Shown piece by piece: positions 44,791-56,600 of a stretch of DNA of 64,000 bases; positions within the stretch are counted from its first letter, which is position 1, and every line of letters starts with the position of its first letter. Made by a program: the position numbers and the translations under genes. Below the pieces are notes generated by a model. The model ran no database searches, was not told the DNA's origin, and was given only the letters and a program-made list of their open reading frames with translations. The stretch covers positions 612,327 to 676,326 of the forward strand of contig JAJEKB010020939.1 of NCBI GenBank assembly GCA_022393335.1, in the 5' to 3' direction. Source of the stretch: Macrotrachela quadricornifera. Its lineage: Eukaryota > Rotifera > Eurotatoria > Philodinida > Philodinidae.

Positions 44791-45196
44791 CCACAATATC
44801 TCTATTTTGCTAATAGCCGTTGGATGATTTCACCATAAATTAATTTGCTTTTTTAAGAAATGATTTTGTCACAAATTAATTCGTTTTTTAAAGAAACGAA
44901 TTTGCCACAAAATCTAATTCCCCATCATATGAATAAACAACGATAACATTAATGATGATTGATAAAATTATAAATACAAAAGAATTCAACAACAGATCTA
45001 TACGAATATAACTTTGATTAAGTGAAATATCTTTTAATAAAATATACTAATACAAAAGATTTTAATGTTAACTATACTATCGATTCGTAAACCGAAACAA
45101 ATTTTTTTCTTTATATACCAACTGTTTGAATTCGAACTAACAGCCTGATCTGATTTGTCTATATAAATTTTGATCCATATTTAATATAATACTAAA

Positions 45197-45793
45197 TGTC
45201 TCAAAGTGTTTGTACACTTTATTTTGCATATATCTCATCATGTACAATTGACAAAAATCTTGGTTTTTTTTTCAAAAGATGCGCTGTGAAAACCTCTACA
45301 AAAGTGGTAACGACAAATTTCTATTGTCTTATGTCAATGACCTTTTTGATACCCAAAATGATATACCCCTATTTTATGCTACTTTCTACTATGTTAGTAT
45401 AATGAAATTTTTTTATTTTATGTATATCTCAGCATGGACAGCCGATAGAAATGTTCAATTTATTTTAAAAGGATGTGCCCTTGAATGCTCTGCAAAATTT
45501 ATATAAAGAACTCTCTAATGACGTTCTCTTATGATTTGTTTTAATTAGTTAAAAGTAACGATCTACATGATTTTGGAAATTTCAACTGAATATAGCCGAA
45601 AATTCTAAAATCATATAGATCGTCACTTTTAGCTAACTAAAACAAATCATAAGAGAAAGTTAGTAAAGAGTTCTTTATGTAAATTTTGTAAAGCTTGTCA
45701 CAGCGCATCTTTTGAAAAAAGCACCAAGATTTTTGTCAATTGCACATGGCAAGATATATGTAAAATAAAAAGTGTAGAAACATTTTGGGACAC
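45197..45793. mobile_element. compound mariner-type foldback element
   Basis: Left end TGTCTCAAAGTGTTTGTACAC and (reverse complement) right end TGTCCCAAAATGTTTCTACAC are about 110-bp inverted repeats that run through ...caattgacaaaaatcttgg... and ...aaaagatgcgctgtga. A second, diverged copy of the same arm in direct orientation (about 45412-45560) joins the right arm at a near-perfect central palindrome (about 45505-45680, agaactctctaatgac.../...gttagtaaagagttct). So the unit is arm, arm, inverted arm. No transposase inside. Confidence 0.65.
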
Positions 45794-45888
45794 CCGGTAC
45801 AATCTATTAAGTAATTGAAAAATGAAATGGAAAAAGTCGGGGTTTTTTTCTCCGAAGGAGACTACTGACACATATTCTTGGCATTTCC

Positions 45889-46912
45889 ATGAATCTTACA
45901 CACGACCAAATTCGAGTCATGATTTATTACAATTACAAAAAAATTGTCACAACAGATATATCTCGGATTTGTACAAAAAACATTTGGCAACTTTTGTGTT
46001 TCACGTGCAATAGTCTATAATTGGTATGCTGAATTTAAGCAGGATAGAGATCACTTGGAACATGAACATCGTGCTGGTCAACCAAGAAATGCGGTCACTT
46101 CAGAGAACATCGACTCTGTCCGTCAGCTAGTCGACGTTGATCCACATATCACTTACCAAGAGATAGAAGACATCATGCAAATTAGATCGGTAGGAATTGA
46201 ATCTATTCTCCATGATTATCTTAGTTTAAGAAAGGTTACATGTCGTTAGGCGCCTCATTTTTGATTGAAGCTCAAAACAGGATCGTATTGATTATTGCCT
46301 GGAAATATTCGAAAAGTTCGATGTCGCCAGATTAAAAAGTGCGTATGATATTAACACTGGTGACAAAAATTAGTGTTTTACTATTACGATCCAGAGGCGA
46401 AGCATCGAAACCAAATTTGGGTGGCAAGCTATGATCTTCGCCCCACCAAAGTTTGTAGACAAGGTTCTGCTGTTAAACGCATATTTGCAATTTTCTTTAT
46501 GAAATTTGGTTTTAACACAATCATTCTTCTTGAAAATGGTAAAATAGTTACAGCGAAGTGATATACAAATGAATGTCTTCCAAATGTTTTGAAATAAGTG
46601 GAGAAACATCGATGTCTCAATGATCTCATTATGCACCATGATAATGCAGCAGCACACAAGGCAACACAAACAATGAAATATTTAGATACTCAACACGGCA
46701 AGTTGATGGATCATTCAGCATACTCACCGAATTTGAGCTCGTACGACTTCTGGCTGTTTCGAAAAATTAGAAAATAGCTTCGCGGCAAAAATTTCCAGGA
46801 CATTAACGAATTTCATGATGCCGTCCAAGAGCAAATAGACCGTCTTCAAAACGAAGGTTTTTACCCGTTTTTGAAATCCTTATTGTCGATTTTTAGAAAA
46901 TCGAAAGAATAA
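45889..46912 (+). pseudogene. mariner transposase pseudogene (D,D34D)
   Basis: 1024 bp, almost the full length of a mariner transposase gene (about 345 codons). Starts M-N-L-T-H-D-Q-I-R, shifts frame at about 45950, then W-Y-A-E-F, H-R-A-G-Q-P-R-N-A-V-T, D-P-H-I-T-Y-Q-E-I-E and S-I-L-H; a TAG replaces Trp at 46247. The catalytic part reads D-I-N-T-G-D-K-N-stop, Y-Y-Y-D-P-E, H-H-D-N-A-A-A-H and S-P-N-L-S-S-Y-D-F-W. Exactly 34 residues separate the second and third Asp, the mariner signature. At least two frame changes and several stops make it dead. The adjoining foldback at 45197-45793 has mariner-like ends and may be related. Confidence 0.85.
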
Positions 46913-47671
46913 GTGCATTACTGTACAAGGACATTACTTCGAACAAATATAACAAAATTGATTCAAGCTGAGCTAACAGTATTGCAAATCTAAAAATTTT
47001 CGGAGTGATCCATGTATTGTTAGTAAGAAAATACTTCATGTCGAAGTGAACAAAGACAAAACTAAAGTATTCTTTGATTGAGTTCAGAATGAATCTTCAA
47101 AGCTTGACAAGCGTATGGATAATTATTTACGATTGTCATTGATCAACATTTTGCTGGCTTCCAAATGAAACATCGAATTTGTGACACAAACTATCCGCAA
47201 AAGTCGATGCTTTCTTTTAAGGAACAAATGGGACAAAAAACGATATACTTGTTACTAAAATAGGCAATGCTTTAAGATGATTCAATTTATTTCAATACAG
47301 CACAAGTCAAGGTTTGGAAATATTTAAAAAACAAGACAATAATCAATGATTAAAATGTAGCACATAAATAAAAAATAGCAGCACACAGGTTAAATTGAAC
47401 GAAGATAATAAAAGCAATAAGCAAATAATTGATCCACCATGATTAATGAAAAACACAGTACAATTAAAAGAAGAGAGGAGAGTAGACGAAGACATAGTGA
47501 AAGAGAAAGAAAAGTGTACTTTGATAATAGTGCATATAGATAAATATTCTAAACATCAACTTCTCAAGCTATAATCAAATTGCTAAATTGTTGTTTGAAT
47601 GGAATACAAGTCTGCCGATTATCTCTATTATACTGATATGAGACCAAAGTTCGAATGTTTCTCATTAGTTT
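46913..47671. other. intergenic region downstream of the giant gene
   Basis: AT-rich 3' flank of the SecA-vWA gene. No clear repeat or gene; expected to contain that gene's 3' UTR. Confidence 0.4.
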
Positions 47672-50600
47672 TCAACATGTAAAAGTTGTCTTTACATATT
47701 TCTTTCTATATAGCTCTACTACGGCGTCTCCTTGATCTCCAGCTGTTTTTCGAAGAACTTCTTCTGTCACAAAACGAGTCAATAACTCAGCACCTTGGGA
47801 AGAGTTAATAGTCAATTGTTCACAACGGCCTTTTGTCTCATCTGCAATTTTCTGGAAAGTAACTTGTGCTCCCGCATGGAGATAAAATGCATGAACAGGA
47901 ATATTTTTCTCTTTCAGCTTTTCTAATTCTGTCGTGAAATGAGTTGGAACACTATACTTAGTTTTAGTCCAATACGATTCTCCACCAAAAGTTGCTCTAT
48001 CCCTTTTGATCGCTGAAGTATTTTTTGCTGGCGCATCGCCTATTAAAATAACTTGGGAGATTCCCTCTGGATGCATACTTTCCTGAACTGCATGCCATAA
48101 TCCAATTTCGATTGCTTCCTCATAATCACCACCACCCATGGCATGAATTGTTTCCATAAAATTTCTCAAGTTACTTGGCTTTGTTTCCCATGGAGAACTT
48201 TGAAGAAGTCCCTCTACTTTACAGTCATAATCTCTGTATACAACGAATTGCATCTGAAATGCATTGCTAGGAAGCGACTTTTCGTTCAAAATAATCGCAG
48301 CACGCTCAAACATTATACATACAGTTTCTTTCGCAGCGATTAACAAACTTGACATAGAACCTGTAGCATCCATGAGTAAAACTGTACGTGAACAACCAGT
48401 CATTAAATTTACTCCTTTATTTTGTTCTAACAGAAACTTCTTGACCTCGTTCATTTGCCCTGCGGATAGAGCATTCATAAAAGCTTTCGAAGCGGTGTGT
48501 TCACGTTTACATTGTCCGATACCAAGTTCTTTTGCTCCACATTTACTTTCATAAAGCGCATTACGAGCCGTATTTAAATTCTTATAAAGTTGAGAGTTCG
48601 GAATTTTTCCTAGTTCATCTTTCCAAGAAGAACCGAGAACCCATTCTAAATTTTTATCTAGTAGAATCATTCGGTATGACCCATTATCTCCTTGGCGTGC
48701 TCCCCTTCCCATAATTTGATACTGCTCGGATAGTTCTTCTGAGAAAAATGTCTGAAGTACATAAACACCACCATACAATAACAGATGTTGATTTCGACAT
48801 ATAAAATCAGTTCCTCGTCCAAATGTTTTTGTTAGTAGCGTCACAGCATCAATGGTCGCTGCACGCTTAATATACAGCTCTCGATCCCTTACTGAAACCT
48901 TCTCTGTCATGATTTGAACATCATTTTTCTTTGATGAAAACTCAGAAGAATTGTAAAATTGCATCAATTTTTCTTCAGATTCGAAAAACACAAGAATCGC
49001 ACGGTGCGCATTGCATACCATATCAATCTCTCCACGAATTTTCATGAAATATTCAGATTCATCTACTACAATTACATCACTTATGGGATCGTATATGCGA
49101 TTGCTTTTTCCAAATACCGATGGCATGAATGTATTTTTATGCACCGAATAAACTTGTTTTAGTATCTTTTTCTCTGTCGAAGCAAGTGTACTTAGAGTGC
49201 CGGTTACACCCGTGATGTAAGCAAACTCATGAGGCATTTCAGCATAAGAGAATATCCCACAGTTTAAAATGATGCCTACATTAGCTTCGAGACTACTCTG
49301 AGTGATGTTCCCTTTTGCATGTTCATGGTAATATGCCCATATAGTATCATAGCCACGCACTACGTTCTCAGCAATGGATTCGCCGTCGACATAAACTATC
49401 TTATCATTCTGGACGATGTAAGTGGATGACTGAAATGACTGTAAAGCAGCTAACATATCTTTGATGGCCTCATCAAAAAGAAACATCCAATGACTGAATT
49501 TAGCCGCACAAGACACATATGTTGACATAGTTTTGATGGTGTTCAAATTACGTACAGTCTTATTTGCCCAGAGTGCATCTAACAAGATCTTTATTAAAGG
49601 ATCTTTCAAATGCAGTGAAGGTGTGTACATACCACCATAAAATTTCTCACTAAGAAAAACGTCCACTTCATCGATGAGCAATACTTTTGGGCGTACACGC
49701 TTCGTAGCTGCAGCTACATCTATAGCATTTTTGTTATTGATAATCATGTTACGTACTTTTTCTCGTACATTACATTGCTCATTCAGTAAATTTTCGCACA
49801 ACTTATTGAAAGTACCATATTCAATGCGTTCTTCGATTCCGAGAGCTCGAAAAACAGCAGCAAAGTCGTTCTTATCCCGCATACTTAGGACTTCGCTGTA
49901 ACATGAGCAGTTGACATCAGCCCCAATCAAAGCAAACACACTGGCAGTGACTGCCATAATAACTGATTTCCCCTCACCTGTTCCTACTTCCACTAGATTA
50001 TTCACCAAGTCATCAGAGATTTTTCCTGAAAATGGTATTCTACAGCCTACGATTTTCATACTACTGTCATAACCAAGACCAAGGATACGGAAAATAGCAA
50101 TCAATTGTGCTACATGTGGCATCAATAAATATGCTTGTGCTGATTCAATACCACGTAATGAATTGTAATGCTGTGTATTTTTCAAAGTCCATACAGCAAA
50201 AATATTGGCTAGTAATTCAGGAAGACTGTCTTTTAAGGTTTGATCCCAAGTGATCAAATCAGTAGTTTTAGTTAACGTTCCTACTAGATACTTCGTTTGC
50301 GAAATCAATGTATCTAGATTTGGCTCTGCTCCTGTCTTCTGATCCCATGTTGATAGAACAGTGCTCACTAGTTTATCATACTTCTCTCTAAAGGTCTTAT
50401 ATCGTGCACGCAAAACATCTGAAGAGAGGTCGTCTCCTTTTAGTTCTTTCAGAACATAGTCAAGATTATCTTGATTTTGCATTTTTTCACGTCTTTTCCG
50501 CCAATCTTCACCAGCTAAACAACCATGCTCACTTATTATTCTACTACCAACATCAGTTTTTTCCAATGCCATGGTTAAGTTCATGATACCTGCAGGGCCT

Positions 50601-53600
50601 TCTTTGCTCTTATAGATTTTCAACGCTTCATCGATATCGGTATTGATTGTACTATCAAACATCGATAAATTCTCGGCAAGAAATTTAATTTTAGTTAATG
50701 TTTCAGCGACTTTTTGAGTATTTGAAGTGGAAGATGTCATTTCTTCCACTAATGACGACACCTTGCCGAAAATTTTCTCTTCAGATTCTTGCAAAAACTG
50801 CCGAGCAGTGAATCCAGGCAGACGTATATGTTTATCAAATTCCAAAATATGGTTGTAGTATAAACGAAAACTATCAGCATCTCGAGAACTAAGTTCTGAT
50901 TTTGATGCAATAGCAAGAAGTAGATCATAAAGTTTTCTAACTTTTACTTTAAGATCGTCTTCTAGCGTCTCGATGTCTAGTACAGATGGTAAAAGATCTT
51001 TGAATTTGGCATTGACATCTCTCAATATACTGATCGATTTCATGAGTTGTTCGAAAAACTTCTCTCGTTCTGTTTCATATCGCGTTGTCTCGTCACTGAT
51101 AAATTCGACATTTAATTGTTCTTGTAAACGATCAAGCTTATTCTTTAGATGAGTAATCATCTCATCGTATGGAATCACTGTCGCCATCTTTTTCAGTAAG
51201 ACCTGTATTAATCCATGTCTAATCTGACTTTGTTTGATCTTTCTCAAGAAGTCGTCCCAACGCTTAGAGATGGCCATGATCCTGTGTAAATCGGGAATGT
51301 TCATTTCTTCAATGGACACTTGAAATTTTTCTGAATTCTGACAAAAATATTCGACCATTTTCTGACATTCTTCACTTCCTTTGTTCACAGCACTCTCTGA
51401 AAGTAATTTCTGGACTTTACCATTAAATGTACTGGAGAAATTAAGGCAAGCAATTATATTACTGAAAGCACATTCGATGATTTGTGAGTGTTCAATATTG
51501 GCTATATTAGCTAGAGTGTCAGAGTAAATTTCAAAGCTTTTCATTGTTGAATCACACACGCTTGTATAAATTGCTTCTACTTCTGTGACACTAGAAACGA
51601 GAACTTCTCTGTACTTGAAGATTTTTTTCATAATATCAAGAACAGATTGCATATCTTGTTTATTTAGAAAGGTCTCTACATTTGTTCGATGAACATGTAA
51701 CTTTTTCAACACAACTTGACTTAACTTCTCAAAAAGTTCATAATGTTTTTCTTCAATATAGTGCTTAGCGAGAGCACCTATTTTATTAATGGTTTGGTCG
51801 TCATCATTGTCGCTTTCTAAAGTAGAATCTAAAGTACGTCTCTCTATGGCTTCTTGATCGGTTAATAATTGATTCAATGCATCGATCTGAAGTTTAAACT
51901 GAATTTCCATACCTTCAGGTATGAAACATAATGCATAATCCAATTTACGTATTGCCCCTGAGCGCTCATTTGCAGGTAATATACGTACATTTTCGATGGC
52001 TTCACTAAAATGCTTTTGAATATTTGCAATAATCGTGGTATACGCTTGATTGTATCGTGTACCACCACGTGAAGCAACTTGTTTTAATTTGGTTAAAATA
52101 TCTTTCGGTGGATTTGCTGTATAGCTGTCGATATTCGCCGTCTCATAACGTTTCGAAATTTCGGTTACTATTTTATCGAGATTTTTTCTTAATTCTCCGG
52201 TCTTGTCAGTGACCTGAGAGGATGTAAAATACCCAACTAATTCACGTTGCACATGATTTAAACGCTCTATACCTTGCTCAGCTTCAGAGAAGTTGTTTCC
52301 ATCCATACAATCCTGTATACATTGTAAGCCTTTTAAAATAATTGATGATAATTGCTCGGTAATCTTACTGTCAAAACTCTGCAGATCTTTTTGAGTTTCT
52401 TGGTCAAGCAAGTCCATGATACCTTGTTTATTCAACGCAGTTCGAACTTTATCAATATTATCTTTCAAAATCGTAATTTGGTTTCTATTATCTTCCTCTC
52501 TTTCAATTTTGCCATCCAACCAGTTGGCAATACTTTTTGTGTCTTTCATCAATTTATTCAAAGAAGTCCTCAAATCGTGTTTAATCTGTTTCAAATCTTT
52601 CTCATACAAGGGTCGATCATCAATATCAGATAAAGCCATATCTGCGCTGGCATAATCTCCTTTTATAATATGATTCAATACAACTTTGTACGCTTCTTTC
52701 GCGTCTTTTGTCACTTCAACTTGATATTGTCTATACAAAGCTCCGAATCCATTACCTGCAAATCTATCAACACAACGATCTACACAACTCAATGCTTGAG
52801 CAATGGCTAATTGATGTCTCAATTCTCTGTTGTTACTAGAAACTCGACATTGTTTCATTTTACTGCTGAGTGTATGGTAATAATCGATAAATTCTCGATG
52901 CCAATATTTAACTTTCTCATCTCCATTTATACACCCGTAGACACTTTTAAATTTACTAAGGGTAGATAATTCATTCAAACTTATCTCTAAATTGTAAGAA
53001 TTTTGAGATGGATCTGCATCTGGATCAATACTTATTACATCTTTAAATGTTCGACGAATTTCTTCATCGAGAAAACTACCATATTCACTGATATATTTCT
53101 TCAAAACTATATTTGTATCAGCAGCAGTTTCTCTGACACGCTCATGATCTATTTGCTCACATTTACTTATATACAAAAGTGCATTATTTGCTGTGGCGGC
53201 ATCCAATCGATCACTGAAGTCATATGTTTGCTTATTTTTCTCGAGCTGAACAATATTTCTTCGTTTCTCTTGAATGATACCTTCTAGTTTTTCAAAACTT
53301 TCTTGACCCTTCTCTTTTAGAAAAGACATCTCTTCGAGAGAAATCATATCACGTGGAACTAACAATAACTCATATTCTTCTTTTATAGATAGAAGATGAT
53401 CTATAGAACGATTGAATTCTTCATGTTTTTCATCCATTAGACGCTGTTTTTGTTCGATCTGTTTCTGATTTTCTGTAATAGACTCGTAAATGGTGTTCAT
53501 ATTCGCGTAACCAAGTTCCTTCAAGTAACTATCCTGTGATGCAACTGTGTCCTGAAGCGTGTTTTGTGCTACTTTTGCTACTGCTTCAATCACTCCTGGT

Positions 53601-56600
53601 TGATTTGATGACACAGGAGAAGATAATACCATGTATTGTTTAACAATCAAATTCATATTCTTTACGTGTGACTTCATCTGATGAATCTCGTTCTCTACTA
53701 TTTTCATTTCCTCGTTTTCTCTTGTTTTTAGATCTTCAATTTTACGGTTTAATGCTTCGATATTGGAATATTCCTTTGTTTGCAAATATATATTGGCTGG
53801 ATGCAAAGCTTCATAGTCTCTTTTTGTTTGTTCTAGGTCTTTCAATTCTTGTTTTACTTGATACAAATGTTTATCCTGTAAATTGAAAGTCTTCTGAATG
53901 CGATCGAAAGCTGTCTGTGTGGTATCAAGAAAGCGTTGTAATATATTTTTCCTGTATTCTTTGAGATCTGGTACAATACGCTCTAAATTAGCCATTGATT
54001 CAATGCTCTGAACAATCTCATATGCTACACTGATGTTATCAGGATATTTCAGACTATAATCAAGCTTTTTCAAGCGAATTTCTAACTGTTGAGCATATTG
54101 TACCAATTCTTCTGCAATATGACGAATCAGAGTGTCATATGCACCAGGACTGACACGATTCATCCATTCAGCATTTTTCAAGCGTAATAATGCTTTTGTG
54201 TGACGTGCATAATCAATTGTTCCTGATTTGTTTTCGACTGTGAGAAGTAACTGTTCTGTCTCTCGCTGCAACTGCTGCATGAATCCACGTACATTTTCAA
54301 CAGTACGATAATATGATGCTGCAGTTCTTGATTCAAGTTCTGGAATGCTACGGATTTTGTCCATATCACCGACCAACTTTTCTACGTCTTCCAACGCATG
54401 TTCTTTACTTTTTTCGAGAAGCTCTTTTACTCTCGTATCAATCTTATCAAAATAACTAACAATCTTTGAAACAAAACTGTTATAAATCTCATTCAAATCT
54501 TGAAAACTCGCCTCGGATCCATAATTGATAATACATTTCTCCATACTATCATTGTTCTTTTCGAACATTTCTGCGTAGGTAGAGATACGATCTTGAAGTG
54601 CAGAATTTTCCTTTGCGGCTTTCAGTATTTCCATACATGTTCGAAGCAGGTCCAGATCATTCTCATTCAATTGCATCTTCTCTAATCGAGGATTTGCTTT
54701 CGTACAGAAACTATCCAAGTGTCCCAAAAGAAATTTAACAGTGTTTCGATAGTTTTCTTCAGTTTGATTACCCAAATGATGTTTAAGAATCTGTGAAGAT
54801 TTGGATATCTTAAGAAGAATTTCAGCTACCTCTTGAAATTCATTAGCTAAAATAAGTTCATGCGCGGTTTGCACCAATACTTCAAAACGTCCTGCAAACT
54901 GCTTACAAATTCGGTTGTATTTAGATTCAAGTTCTTGAAACGAGTTATTAAGCATACGGAAATTATCTAAGAATATTTCTACCGAAGGATCGCACAAATC
55001 TTCATTGATCAGAGTTAGACTTCTTTTATGAAGTTCTGCATCAATATTTTCTAGTAGTGCTGCAGGTAGTGGTAGTTTGGATTCTAAATGTTTTCTTAAT
55101 TTTTGAGACTGTTGCAGATATACAATGGCTGTTTTATAGTCACGCATATCTTCTTCGCACAGTCCGTCTTGACTAGTTAAAGTGCGGTTAAATCTTTTCA
55201 TTATTTCTGCGCAATACTCGTCAATACTCTCACTAACAATACGTATAGAGTGTTCATACGCATCTCGTACGCTGCTTTGTTTGGTCAAATCTTGCAGCGT
55301 TTTCAAATTATTCAGATAATACATGACGAGTTCGATATCTTTACGTTTTATTGCACTGATAATATTCAATTTATCTCGCTGAACATGATTCTCTATACTT
55401 GCTTGTGTTTCTTCACTCATCGAAAATCGAAAAACTTCTCCTGGATATGCAATACCGCGCAGATTTTTTAATTTTTCGATCAACTTTTTCGGATAATCTC
55501 CTAAAGGTTTGATTAAATAAGCGCTATTTTCAGTTTTCTCAATCATATCTGCTAATACTGTAACAAAACCGGTATCCATTCGTAATGAAGCATCTTTATC
55601 AACTTTAGATTTCTTGATATCTACTAACAAAGCATTGATGTCTGCTGATCGAGGATATTTTGTGAACGCATAAACAATACTGTTAAGTCTAGTTTCTATT
55701 CCTTGCATCATATTGATCAAGATATGTGCTAATTTCTGAATGCCTTGTCCTCGATCACCTAAGCTTTTGTAACTTGATAGAGCAAGTATTTTAACACTCT
55801 TACATGTTCGAAGCGCTTCAATGACACCAATACCATTTGCAATATCAACTTCTGGTCCTTCAGTATCTCCGAAACCTGGTGCGTCGCATAAAATAATATC
55901 ACCTGATTCATGTGCACCAAGGACCTTTTGTAGTGACACCGTAACGTTTGAAATAAATCGAGTTTCTGATTTACTCAATGGACTACTGGTTATTTGCTTC
56001 AATTGAGGGTTTTTGGGGAACCCATCTAATTCAATATGATCCAAAAACCGTCCTTCAGCAATTTTTACTTGCGTAGCTTTCATCTTTTCACCTGCAAGAA
56101 ATTGAATAGTGGTGGATTTTCCACTCCCTGTCGCACCTATGAGCAAGATGATATCCTGATCACGAATTAAATCTGCTACTGCTTTTGTTTTATTGACAAG
56201 CCTTTTGATCTCATGAACATTCAAGGGCCTGATTGTTTTGAGAAGATCTCCCAAAATACTAATCGTCAGAGAACAATCGTCGCATTTGAAAACTCTTTCT
56301 AAATTCTGAAGGCTAGCTCTTATTTGTTCCGACCAAAAATTTTCTTGATTCAACTGATTTTTCAATCGTTCTAAATGCTCTATCGAAACAAACTGCTGTT
56401 CATTCAATGACTTTGTTTTATCAATCATTCTTTTCTGGATATTGATGATCAGTTCCATGACAGTTCTTTCTGCACAATCAGGCAAATCAGTCAAATCTTT
56501 GCATAGATCTTGAAGTTCCATTCGGTGTTTCTCTTCTGCAAATTTTTCACTGCCAACTACTCCTGAAGAGTCATCTGTCTCTTGAATCAGATTTAAGTTT

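Larger units (their letters stand above)
43975..44927. mobile_element. foldback-type element with inverted tandem arrays
   Basis: About 950 bp. Ends tgatggggaattatattttg and (reverse complement) tgatggggaattagattttg continue as c/tggcaaattc, giving about 30 bp inverted repeats with few mismatches. Inside are mirrored layers: an 8-9 bp tandem array of CTTGCGGT/CTATGCGGT (44147-44283) on the left and its complement (about 44717-44790) on the right, then tacatgtaatacttg...actattcaag (about 44447-44492) and its inverse (about 44670-44710). No coding capacity. Resembles Foldback elements with repeat-built inverted ends. Confidence 0.65.

Noticed and set aside
47000..47400. Possible further transposase remnant downstream of the mariner relic
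   Set aside because: A few coding-like words but no recognisable motif; could not be supported.
46989..47660. Right inverted end of an autonomous mariner for the pseudogene at 45889-46912
   Set aside because: No counterpart of TGTCCCAAAATG was found after 46912, so element borders could not be drawn.
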